NCBI GenBank assembly: GCA_965233665.1
Contig: CBDDTG010000069.1
Location: 124,001-188,000, forward strand
DNA: 64,000 nucleotides
Direction: 5' to 3'
DNA from: Bacterioplanes sp965233665
Lineage (GTDB): Bacteria > Pseudomonadota > Gammaproteobacteria > Pseudomonadales > Oceanobacteraceae
The notes beneath the pieces are model-generated. The model had not been told where the DNA came from, made no database searches, and saw only the letters and a list, made by a program, of their open reading frames with translations. This document shows positions 41,551-49,429 of the stretch, piece after piece. Position numbers and translations under genes: made by a program. Every line of letters starts with the position of its first letter. The stretch's first letter is position 1.

Positions 41551-44500
41551 ATGTCAGAGTACCAACTGGTAGAAAAGCCGCTGCTAAAACAGCTTAAAAG
41601 CATGGGCTGGGATGTAACGGATTTAGGGCAAGGTGTGCCGACCGACCCAACCACCAGCTTTCGCAGCTCTTTTCGTGAAGTCATCTTAAAAGACATTTTT
41701 AAAACCGCAGTACACCGCATCAATACCACTGATGACGGCAAGCCTTGGCTGACGGATAGCCAACTCGATGTCTTGCTCAATGATGTCACCGACTTTGGTA
41801 CTCACAAATTACTGGCGGCCAATGAAGAGTTTATTGGCCGTTTGCACAAATGGCAGCTTGACCGTAACGAGCTGACCGGAGAAGAAGACCCGGTTGTTAA
41901 GCTGATTGATTTTGATGACTGGGAAAACAACACCTTCACCGCCATCAACCAGTTCCGCGTTGATACGCCAGGGCTTGGTAAAGAGCACATTCGCCCAGAC
42001 ATTGTACTGTTCGTCAATGGCCTACCGCTGGTGGTGATTGAGTGTAAAGAGCAGTCACAGCATTGCTGCAACCCAATGGCTGCAGGCATTGACCAATTGC
42101 GCCGCTATGCAGACTTGCGCGAGCCTGAACACAGCAAACTGCGTGAAGGTGAACCTGCTCTGTTCTTTACCAACCAGTTGATGATCAGCACCTACGGTGA
42201 TGATTGTAAAGTGGGCACCATCACCTCGAATGAAGATTATTACTTCAACTGGAAAACCATCTACCCCGATACCGAGCCCTATATCGCACCGGAAATTGGC
42301 ACCCATCGCAGCCAGGAAAAGCTCGTTAAGGGCATGCTTCACCCACAACGGCTGCTTGATATCACCCGTTGTTTTACCCTGTTTATGGATACTGACAACG
42401 GCCCACGTGTAAAAGTGATTTGCCGTTACCAGCAATTTCGCGCGGTGCAGAAAATCATTGAGTGTATGGAGCAGGGTGAAACGGGCATTCAACGCTCCGG
42501 TGTAGTTTGGCATACCCAGGGAAGCGGAAAAAGCCTGACCATGGTGTTCTTGGTGCGCAAGCTTCGTCGCCATCCAGAGCTGAAAAGCTACAAGGTACTG
42601 ATGGTCAACGACCGCAGTGATCTTGAAGAGCAACTAACCAATACCGCAGCGTTAATTGGTGATACGGTCGTTGAGATCAAGAGCACCAAGGATGCAAAAG
42701 AGAAGCTGGCGAACGACACCTCGAACACTAACATGGTGATGGTACATAAGTTCCGCGAGCAAGACAGCAGTTTCCTGCCGGAATCTGTGCGTAAGCTGTT
42801 ATCTAAACAGCTCGCGGAAGCGCAAGAAGCCGGTGATGTTGAGCGCATTGAGGAGCTGGAAGCTGACTTTGATGCTGAAATCGTTATGCATCGTCCTTTC
42901 GGCGTGATTAATGCCGGTGAAAAAGTTCTGATCTTGGTGGATGAAGCGCACCGCACCCAGCGAGGCGGAAAAGACCGCCCAAGCCTTTCAGACAATCTGT
43001 TTGATGCTTTCCCCAAATCGACCCGAGTGGCGTTCACGGGAACACCGCTTATTGCTGACCACCACACTTACCCAACCTGGAAGCGTTTTGGCGTCAGCCA
43101 AGAAAAAGCCTATATCGACAAATACAAGCTTCAGGATGCCGTCGATGATGGTGCGACGTTAAAAATCCTCTACGAAGGTAAAACCGCTGACAGCGCGATC
43201 TACGATAAAGCGGGGTTTGATACCAAGTTTGAAGATCTCTTTGCGGACAGAACAGAAGAAGAGCTAAGAGAGATCCGTAAAAAGTACGGTGCGGAGGGGG
43301 ATATTCTTGAAGCAGAGAAGCGCATTGAGGAAATTGCAGAGGACCTAGTAAAACACTACATACGGCAGATTTTGCCAGCAGGCTTTAAAGCTCAGGTGGT
43401 GTGTTCTTCCAAGCAAGCAGCGATTCATTACCAAACCTATATTAAAAAAGCGCTGGCGAAAGAAATCACGCGATACAAAAAGCAGCCAGAGCAATGTATT
43501 GATAAGGGCTGGCTTGAACGCCTTGAGTTTTTGAAAACGGCGGTCGTGATCTCTAGTGATGATACCAATGAAGCCGCGTCTTTCACCTATGCCAGAAAGC
43601 AGGCCAAAGAGCTAAAAGCCGTTGAAAGCTTCAAGAAGAAGTTTGATCACAGCAAGCCCAATACTGGCGTCGCTTTTTTGATTGTCTGTGACATGCTGTT
43701 AACGGGCTTCGATGCGCCTATTGAACAGGTGATGTACCTCGATAAAAAGCTGCGAGAGCATAACTTGCTGCAAACCATTGCCCGAGTGAACCGAACTGCG
43801 AAGGAGAAAAAACGCGGTTATATCGTCGATTATATCGGTCTGGCTCATCACCTGAGAGATGCACTGTCTATGTACTCGCAGGATGACCAAGATGACATTC
43901 TGGAAAGCTTGCAAAACATTGATAGCGAAGTGCCGGTTTTGGAAAGTCGGTATCGCCGATTGCTTCAGCTGTTTACCGAACTCAAGGTTCACAACATTGA
44001 AGCGTTTGTGAACCAGAAGCTTAGTGTTGATGAACACTATCAAGTTCAGCTACAAGCGATTGCAGTTTTAGAAGACCCTCGCCAGCGTGACAGTTTCAAT
44101 GTGTTCTTGAAGAAGTTCCTTCAAAGTATGGACATCATTATGCCCAACTCCTTGGCGGACCCTTATAAAACGCCGATGTACCAGTTTGTGCATATTCAAG
44201 CGCAAGCACGCCAGCGTTACCAGGATGACAGCATGAGCTTCCAAGGTGTGGGCGAAAAAATTCGCCACCTTGTGAACGAGCATCTGATCAGTTTAGGTAT
44301 TAACCCTAAAATCAAACCGATTGATTTGTTCAGTGACGCCTTTATGACACAGGTGGGGCGTGCTGTTTTTGCTAGTTCCGAACCACTGACCGAAGAAACG
44401 CACGAACAGTTGTTGCAAGCACAAGCGAGTGAGATGGAACACGCCATCCGTAAGCACTGCAAAGTGAATGCGGATGATGACCCAGTTTTCTATAAAAAAA

Positions 44501-45567
44501 TGAGTGAGAAGCTGGATGAGATAATCCAAAAGCACTCTGGTAACTGGGAAACGGTGATCATAAAGATGGGGGAATTGCGAGATGAAATCGACGCGGGACG
44601 CGGCCCTAACGCGCAGATTTCCGACCCTTTCTTCGATTTGATTGTCAGCATTGCATTTCCAAATGGCGAACCTGTTAAGCCTCTGGACAAGGTGAAAGCC
44701 TGTGTCGACGCCATTATGGAAGAACTGGGCGAGAATATCAGCAGCCTAGATTTCTGGGAGCGTGAGGATTTAGTTTCTGAGTTGAGAGGGCGTATTAAAA
44801 AACGCTTTATACTCAGTAAAGTACCGCAATTGAAAGACGCACGTGAGCAGCTAACGATAGAAGTGGTGGCGCTGGCGCGTAGACGGGAACAAATGCTTTT
44901 GTCTGATCATGAGCTGACCATCAAAATTGAAAGGCTCATTGCCGCCATAAAAGAGCTAAACATATCAGGGATAGCGGAAGACGATCGAAGAATGCTGGAT
45001 ATGCTGAAATATTCGGTATGTGGCGCGGAGCTCTATTTAGCAAGCGAACTTGAGCAATATGAGCAGTTCATCCGAGTGGCTTCTGTGACGGTCAGAACTG
45101 ATATCGACGTTCCCAATGCGCCTGAAGCTCCATCGTCAGACAGTAACATGCCTTATGAAGTGAGAACTGAATACGACTTAATGTCAGCACTCTCTCAAGA
45201 AGCTCTTTCAGACATTGTTTCTGCTTTAAAAGACGAATTAACTGTTGATGGACTTGATGCTCCGCTCATTGCTCTAAAACAGACAAGGAGAGGGAGTCAA
45301 GATTTTGATGTTGTGGCATTTTTCCAGTTATCCGCTTTGGCGGGGGTTATTGGCAATGTCGCAACTTATATTGTAGTGGCTGCATGCAAGAAACTTCTTA
45401 AAAGAGTTGCAGAGCTACCAGAAATGTTAGCAGGCGCGATGGAAAAGAGCAGAGTGAAGAGGGAGCGCATTGAACCGACTTACAATGCACTCGAAGTGAG
45501 GTCGCAAAAGGAACTTGAGGAAGCGGTTGAAGAACGGAAAAGATTGAAAAAAGATCAGCTGCATTAA
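41551..45567 (+). CDS. hsdR: Type I restriction endonuclease subunit HsdR with an extra C-terminal region
   Basis: HsdR translocates DNA and cuts it. The 1338-residue product is longer than the usual 1000-1100. The nuclease domain has RPDIVLFVNGLPLVVIECKEQ (PD-(D/E)xK core, Asp near 150 and ECK near 161). The SF2 translocase has TQGSGKSLTM (Walker A, near 322), ILVDEAHRTQRG (DEAH, near 463), VAFTGTPL, and LLQTIARVNRTAKEKKRG (motif VI). After about residue 1107 an extension of roughly 230 residues follows. It includes a hydrophobic stretch VVAFFQLSALAGVIGNVATYIVVAAC near 1253-1278 and a charged coiled end. DNA in this part is more A+T-rich than the rest of the gene. Confidence 0.95.
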   Translation: MSEYQLVEKPLLKQLKSMGWDVTDLGQGVPTDPTTSFRSSFREVILKDIFKTAVHRINTTDDGKPWLTDSQLDVLLNDVTDFGTHKLLAANEEFIGRLHKWQLDRNELTGEEDPVVKLIDFDDWENNTFTAINQFRVDTPGLGKEHIRPDIVLFVNGLPLVVIECKEQSQHCCNPMAAGIDQLRRYADLREPEHSKLREGEPALFFTNQLMISTYGDDCKVGTITSNEDYYFNWKTIYPDTEPYIAPEIGTHRSQEKLVKGMLHPQRLLDITRCFTLFMDTDNGPRVKVICRYQQFRAVQKIIECMEQGETGIQRSGVVWHTQGSGKSLTMVFLVRKLRRHPELKSYKVLMVNDRSDLEEQLTNTAALIGDTVVEIKSTKDAKEKLANDTSNTNMVMVHKFREQDSSFLPESVRKLLSKQLAEAQEAGDVERIEELEADFDAEIVMHRPFGVINAGEKVLILVDEAHRTQRGGKDRPSLSDNLFDAFPKSTRVAFTGTPLIADHHTYPTWKRFGVSQEKAYIDKYKLQDAVDDGATLKILYEGKTADSAIYDKAGFDTKFEDLFADRTEEELREIRKKYGAEGDILEAEKRIEEIAEDLVKHYIRQILPAGFKAQVVCSSKQAAIHYQTYIKKALAKEITRYKKQPEQCIDKGWLERLEFLKTAVVISSDDTNEAASFTYARKQAKELKAVESFKKKFDHSKPNTGVAFLIVCDMLLTGFDAPIEQVMYLDKKLREHNLLQTIARVNRTAKEKKRGYIVDYIGLAHHLRDALSMYSQDDQDDILESLQNIDSEVPVLESRYRRLLQLFTELKVHNIEAFVNQKLSVDEHYQVQLQAIAVLEDPRQRDSFNVFLKKFLQSMDIIMPNSLADPYKTPMYQFVHIQAQARQRYQDDSMSFQGVGEKIRHLVNEHLISLGINPKIKPIDLFSDAFMTQVGRAVFASSEPLTEETHEQLLQAQASEMEHAIRKHCKVNADDDPVFYKKMSEKLDEIIQKHSGNWETVIIKMGELRDEIDAGRGPNAQISDPFFDLIVSIAFPNGEPVKPLDKVKACVDAIMEELGENISSLDFWEREDLVSELRGRIKKRFILSKVPQLKDAREQLTIEVVALARRREQMLLSDHELTIKIERLIAAIKELNISGIAEDDRRMLDMLKYSVCGAELYLASELEQYEQFIRVASVTVRTDIDVPNAPEAPSSDSNMPYEVRTEYDLMSALSQEALSDIVSALKDELTVDGLDAPLIALKQTRRGSQDFDVVAFFQLSALAGVIGNVATYIVVAACKKLLKRVAELPEMLAGAMEKSRVKRERIEPTYNALEVRSQKELEEAVEERKRLKKDQLH

Positions 45568-45568
45568 C

Positions 45569-46249
45569 ATGCAATATAAAGATATCAAATACAGATTGAA
45601 AAAAAGCAAGCGAAAGACCACCAGCATTCTTATCGAACGGGATGGGAGTGTTGCTGTGCTTGCGCCTGAAAATTACGATATTGAGAAAGTAGAGAGCATC
45701 ATTGAGGAAAAACGAAGCTGGATTTATCGCAACCTTGCAGAGTGGGAAGATCTTAACCGCACCAAAGTCGAACGTGAGTTCGTTAGCGGTGAAGGCTTCC
45801 CCTACTTAGGCTGCAATTATCGCTTAAAGCTGGTGGATGATCAGCAAGAAGACTTGATCCTGAAAAATGGTTACTTCCTGATGCGTCGTGATAAAGTGGA
45901 ATATGGTAGCGAGTTATTCAAACACTTCTATCGCACCAAAGGGCTATCTCGCATTAGTAAACGGGTAGAGCATTTCGCCCCAAAGCTAGGAGTGGACTAT
46001 CGTGCAATCCGCGTTATGGAGCTTCAGCACCACTGGGCCTCCTGCTCACAGAGGGGGGACTTGAACTTTCATTGGCGGTGTCTGATGACACCACTCGTGG
46101 TTTTGGACTACATCATCGTACATGAGCTTGCTCACCGCATTGAGCGCAACCATAACGCAGCTTTTTGGAACCTGGTCGATAAAGTCATGCCGGACTATCA
46201 GAAACACCTTGCATGGTTGAAGCATCATGGGGCGGGGATGGATCTATAG
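45569..46249 (+). CDS. YgjP-type metal-dependent hydrolase / SprT-like metallopeptidase (DUF45)
   Basis: The 226-residue protein of the YgjP/DUF45 family has a zinc-peptidase site: YIIVHELAHRIERNHNAAFWNLVDKVMPDY (HExxH at about 184, later His as third ligand), preceded by MELQHHWASCSQRGDLNFHWRCLMTPLVVLDYI. This family very often sits directly after hsdR in type I systems. Its role there is unproven; protein turnover of R subunits is an attractive idea. The start lies 1 bp after the hsdR stop, so it is in the same operon. Confidence 0.92.
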   Translation: MQYKDIKYRLKKSKRKTTSILIERDGSVAVLAPENYDIEKVESIIEEKRSWIYRNLAEWEDLNRTKVEREFVSGEGFPYLGCNYRLKLVDDQQEDLILKNGYFLMRRDKVEYGSELFKHFYRTKGLSRISKRVEHFAPKLGVDYRAIRVMELQHHWASCSQRGDLNFHWRCLMTPLVVLDYIIVHELAHRIERNHNAAFWNLVDKVMPDYQKHLAWLKHHGAGMDL

Positions 46250-46306
46250 GAGGCCATGCTACTGTTCGCTTAAAAGCAGCGCTGGGCCTTACTGAAGACC
46301 CTCACC

Positions 46307-46474
46307 GATACCGACCTCAACGTAATTATGACCGCCACTGGTGGCTTTGTTGAAGTGCAGGGCACCGCAGAGCAAGAAGCCTTCAGTGCCGACGAGTTAA
46401 ACGCCATGCTGGCACTGGCGCAAAAGGCCATTGGCGAGCTGGCAGCAGCACAGCAGGCTGCGTTAGACAGCTAA
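46307..46474 (+). pseudogene. Remnant of the 3' end of rph
   Basis: These 56 codons encode TDTDLNVIMTATGGFVEVQG up to AAAQQAALDS, differing from the intact rph end at only a few residues, but have no upstream gene part. A fading, gapped similarity to rph continues back to about 46285 (out of frame by small deletions), showing that the remnant once reached further. Confidence 0.85.
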
Positions 46475-46475
46475 T

Positions 46476-46501
46476 AATAAGCGCCCTGCGGGGCGCTTAT
46501 T
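46476..46501. terminator. rph/crc terminator hairpin (right copy)
   Basis: The same 11-bp stem and TGCG loop as at 37298-37323. It covers the TAA stop of crc (46497-46499), so it serves as the convergent terminator of crc and of the island operon. Confidence 0.8.
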
Positions 46502-47270
46502 CGTCGTCGAACTCGTATTCGACCATCACTGCCGCATGATCACCAAACTGCAAGTTGGTATCGATTTTGGCATCGACCACATACTGCCGCAGGTTGGGGG
46601 TGCAAATTTGGTAATCCTTGCGCCAGCCGTTGACGTTACGCCGCGCGCTTTCGCCATCGGGCCACCAGGTAAACTGGTTTTCGCCAAAGTTGGCTTCACG
46701 AAAGGCATCGACAAAGCCTACTGGGCCAAACATCTGATCGAACCAAGCACGCTCTTCGGGTAAGAAACCGGGCGTTTGTTGGGCGTCTTGCCAGTTTTGC
46801 AGGTCAACGGTTTTGTGTGCCGCTTCAAAGTTGCCGCAAAAGATAAACTCGCGGCGTTTGCGCCGAGTTTTTTGCAAATGATCAAGAAAGGACTGCTGAA
46901 AGGCCAGTTTGTCCTCTAAAGTGTTGTGCTCATCGACGCTGGGGAACAGCACGGAGCCGACGCTGACATGCTCAAAATCGGCCTGGATGTAGCGCCCTTG
47001 CAGGTCACACTGGGAAAACGCCAAGCCCGTCATGATCGCTTTGGGCAGCTCGCGCGTGAGAATGGCAACCCCCGAGTAGCCATCGGCGTCGGCATCAAAG
47101 AAGTAGGCGTTGTAGCCGTCGGGATACAGAACATCGTCAGACAGCTGATACTCTTTTGCCTTTAGGTTCTGCAGGGCAATGACATCAGCATCGGCACCTT
47201 GCAGCCAAGTGTATAGCCCTTTGTCTACCGCTTGTTGCAGGCCATCAACGTGTAAACTGACAATCCTCAT
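46497..47270 (-). CDS. crc: Crc-like catabolite repression protein (exonuclease III fold)
   Basis: Crc assists Hfq in blocking translation of catabolic mRNAs in pseudomonads. The 257-residue protein resembles Crc along its length: MRIVSLHVDGLQQAVDKGLYTWLQGADADVIALQNLKA, GRYIQADFEHVSVGSVLFPS, KTRRKRREFIFCGNFEAAHKTVDLQNWQDAQQTPGFLPEERAW, ENQFTWWPD and WRKDYQICTP. Catalytic residues of exonuclease III are altered: the Glu of LQE(T) is Asn, and GD-x-N is CGNF. It is therefore probably not a nuclease. The ATG at 47270 is chosen by homology; the open frame extends to 47405 across the divergent pyrE leader. Its position beside pyrE is typical for crc. Confidence 0.88.
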   Translation of the reverse strand: MRIVSLHVDGLQQAVDKGLYTWLQGADADVIALQNLKAKEYQLSDDVLYPDGYNAYFFDADADGYSGVAILTRELPKAIMTGLAFSQCDLQGRYIQADFEHVSVGSVLFPSVDEHNTLEDKLAFQQSFLDHLQKTRRKRREFIFCGNFEAAHKTVDLQNWQDAQQTPGFLPEERAWFDQMFGPVGFVDAFREANFGENQFTWWPDGESARRNVNGWRKDYQICTPNLRQYVVDAKIDTNLQFGDHAAVMVEYEFDDE

Positions 47271-47503
47271 ACATGGTTCCCGAATAGTGAAGTGTGTATG
47301 ATACCGCATCCTGAGCATCGGTAAATCCGCGCAATCTGTGAATCCGTCGACGCCCGTTGGCGGCTGCAGTCTATACCATGTCGCCACGTCGAGACGGACT
47401 CGCACTGGCTGCTGAACTATTTGCCTGCTGCAGTGCCATCGCCCAGCATCGTTTTGCAGATGCGTCGGTGACCGACAACCGCACCGCAGTCAAGGTTCTT
47501 AGC

Positions 47504-48148
47504 ATGCAGAGTTACCAACAAGAGTTTATCGAATTTGCAATTCAGCAGGGCGTTTTGCGCTTTGGTGAGTTCACCCTCAAGTCGGGTCGTGTCAGCCCCT
47601 ATTTCTTTAATGCCGGTTTGTTTAACAGCGGTGCCGCATTGGCCAAGCTGGGGCGCTTTTACGCTGCGGCGCTGGAAGACGCCGGAATCGATTACGATGT
47701 GGTCTTTGGCCCAGCCTACAAAGGCATTCCATTGGCAACCACAGTGGCCGTGGCGCTGTATGACCACTACGGTAAAGATGTACCTTACGTGTTTAACCGT
47801 AAAGAAGCCAAACAGCATGGCGAAGGTGGCCAGCTGGTCGGCGCTGAGCTGACGGGACAGGTGTTGATTGTTGATGATGTGATTACTGCGGGCACGGCCA
47901 TTCGTGAAGTTATGGCGATGATCGAGGCGGCGCCGGGGGCAAAAGCGGCGGCCACTTTGATTGCTCTGGATCGCCAAGAAAAGGGCCAAGGTGAGTTGTC
48001 TGCCATTCAAGAGGTGGAGCGCGACTTTGGCATGCAAGTGATCAGCATTGTTGGCCTCAATCAGGTGTTGGAATATGTGGCGCAACAGCCACAATTACAG
48101 CAACATGAAGACGCGATTCGTCGCTATCGGGATCAATACGGAGTGTAA
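47504..48148 (+). CDS. pyrE: Orotate phosphoribosyltransferase
   Basis: PyrE makes OMP in pyrimidine synthesis. The ATG at 47504 gives 214 residues, against 213 in E. coli. Motifs: YQQEFIEFAIQQGVLRFGEFTLKSGRVSPYFFNAGLFN at the start, YDVVFGPAYKGIPLATTVAVAL near 65, and the PRPP loop VLIVDDVITAGTAIREVM near 120. The open frame to 47357 lies within the crc/pyrE divergent region and does not look like family sequence. In many Proteobacteria pyrE is linked to rph; here the island has moved rph 10 kb away. Confidence 0.97.
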   Translation: MQSYQQEFIEFAIQQGVLRFGEFTLKSGRVSPYFFNAGLFNSGAALAKLGRFYAAALEDAGIDYDVVFGPAYKGIPLATTVAVALYDHYGKDVPYVFNRKEAKQHGEGGQLVGAELTGQVLIVDDVITAGTAIREVMAMIEAAPGAKAAATLIALDRQEKGQGELSAIQEVERDFGMQVISIVGLNQVLEYVAQQPQLQQHEDAIRRYRDQYGV

Positions 48149-48155
48149 CCACCCC

Positions 48156-48818
48156 ATGAGATGGCTTGTTTGTGCCCTGACACTGGTGATGGCATGCAGT
48201 AGCTACGCTGGCAAGTTGTACCGTTTTCAGGTCGACGGACGTACGATCGTGAAAGATCATGTGCCGTCGGAATACAGCCATCTCGGTTACGAAGTTTTGA
48301 ACTCGCGCGGCATGGTGATCGAGTACGTCGATCGGGCTTTGACACCAGAGGAGCTGCAGGCCAGGAAGGAAGCCGAAGCGCGCCAGGAAGCTCGCAAACA
48401 AGCCATTTCCGAGCGCCGTGCCAAAGATTTGGAACTGCTGCGCTTGTACGCCAAACCTGAAGACGTTGAACGTGCTCGCCAGCGCCGAGTCGACGAGTTA
48501 GAAGCCTTTGTCAGCTTAGAGCGCCGGCGCATCACCGACCTGGAAGAAAAGCTCAACGCCGCTCAAGGCCGCGCCGCCAATGTTGAGCGAGTCGGGCGTG
48601 AAGTCCCCGCCGATATGCGTTTAGAGGTCGTTAACCTGCAAAACCGTATCGACGAGATTCGCAAAACCATCGACAGCCGTCGCCAAGAAATGATTCAAAA
48701 TACCAAGCAATACGCGGATCAGTACGAGCGCATGCGCGTCTTACAGGTGTACAAGCCTGGCACTCTGGACGACGAGGTCGACTACGATCGTGTCGACCAA
48801 GCCTTAGGCGATTTATAA
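48156..48818 (+). CDS. DUF4124-containing periplasmic protein with coiled coil
   Basis: The 220-residue protein has a signal peptide (MRWLVCALTLVMACSSYAG) with a possible lipobox variant, then a short DUF4124 domain (KLYRFQVDGRTIVKDHVPSEYSHLGYEVLNSRGMVIEYVDRALTPEE). About 120 residues of charged coiled coil follow (EARQEARKQAISERRAKDLELLRLY, DEIRKTIDSRRQEMIQNTKQYADQYE). Function is unknown. The ATG at 48156 follows GGAG placed in the pyrE stop region; the gene starts 7 bp after pyrE, so it is co-transcribed. It is convergent with slmA and overlaps its 3' end by 6 bp. Confidence 0.82.
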   Translation: MRWLVCALTLVMACSSYAGKLYRFQVDGRTIVKDHVPSEYSHLGYEVLNSRGMVIEYVDRALTPEELQARKEAEARQEARKQAISERRAKDLELLRLYAKPEDVERARQRRVDELEAFVSLERRRITDLEEKLNAAQGRAANVERVGREVPADMRLEVVNLQNRIDEIRKTIDSRRQEMIQNTKQYADQYERMRVLQVYKPGTLDDEVDYDRVDQALGDL

Positions 48819-49421
48819 AGCGCTTTGGCGCAGCCGCAGCAAGTTGGGCTGCAGTAAGCGCCACTGCTCATCCCAATAGGTGGTGGGCAGTACTTCAAAC
48901 TCTGAGCGCACGTACTGACGAATGCGCCCTTCTACCACTGCCGTGAGCAAGTTGGCGGCAGCACTGACGGTTTCCACCGGCACTTTGCCCTCACGCATTT
49001 CGGCTTCACGCAAAATCTGCCGTAACTGGGTTTCTACGCGCTCAAAGAACTGTTGAATACGAATGCGCAGGCGCTCGGTCTCACCGGCCAACGCATCGCC
49101 CGACAAAAGCCGGCACATGCCAGGGTTCTTTTCCGCGAAAGTTAAGATCAGCGTCAGGGTGTTTTCACAGCGCTCATCGACACCATCCAGATCCTGCAAA
49201 ATACGGCTGATGCGGGAGAAAATGGTGTCTTCGATGAAAGCGATTAAGCCCTCGAACATTTTGGCCTTGCTGGGAAAGTGGCGATACAGCGCCGCCTCTG
49301 AAACGCCCACCGTTTTAGCCAAGCTGGCGGTGGTAATGCGTGCGCCTGGGTTGGTTTCCAGCATATGCACCAGGGCCTGCAGAATTTGATCGCGACGCGA
49401 CAGTTTTTCACTCTGGGTCAT
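48813..49421 (-). CDS. slmA: Nucleoid occlusion factor SlmA (TetR family)
   Basis: SlmA binds specific chromosomal sites and stops FtsZ ring assembly over the nucleoid. The 202-residue protein has the helix-turn-helix ITTASLAKTVGVSEAALYRHFPSKAKMFEGLIAFIED at about residues 28-64 and the FtsZ-binding body (FAEKNPGMCRLLSGDALAGETERLRIRIQQFFERVE). It ends LLQPNLLRLRQSAL. The ATG at 49421 with GAGAG upstream is chosen; an ATG at 49433 would overlap argB. It lies 8 bp after argB on the same strand. Confidence 0.92.
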   Translation of the reverse strand: MTQSEKLSRRDQILQALVHMLETNPGARITTASLAKTVGVSEAALYRHFPSKAKMFEGLIAFIEDTIFSRISRILQDLDGVDERCENTLTLILTFAEKNPGMCRLLSGDALAGETERLRIRIQQFFERVETQLRQILREAEMREGKVPVETVSAAANLLTAVVEGRIRQYVRSEFEVLPTTYWDEQWRLLQPNLLRLRQSAL

Positions 49422-49429
49422 GATGGCTC

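Larger units (their letters stand above)
37326..46306. mobile_element. Type I restriction-modification island inserted at the 3' end of rph
   Basis: About 9 kb separate rph from crc, which are normally adjacent in related bacteria. The segment carries hsdM, hsdS, hsdR and a YgjP-type metallopeptidase, all on the plus strand, and is bracketed by direct copies of the rph 3' end and terminator. No integrase, transposase or excisionase gene is present. Base composition inside is more A+T-rich than the flanks, most clearly in hsdS and the end of hsdR. Arrival by site-specific integration followed by loss of the integrase, or by homologous recombination with a donor rph-crc region, would both fit. 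Confidence 0.75.
46307..46503 (+). repeat. Right copy of the 197-bp rph 3'-end direct repeat
   Basis: The partner copy is 37129-37325. It lies next to crc, so by position it is the end of the ancestral rph or of an earlier version of it. Its last three bases already belong to the convergent crc gene's region. Confidence 0.9.

Noticed and set aside
42055..42633. A 192-codon open frame on the minus strand within hsdR
   Set aside because: hsdR is clearly coding on the other strand through this region, including Walker A; no ribosome site is seen for the reverse frame.
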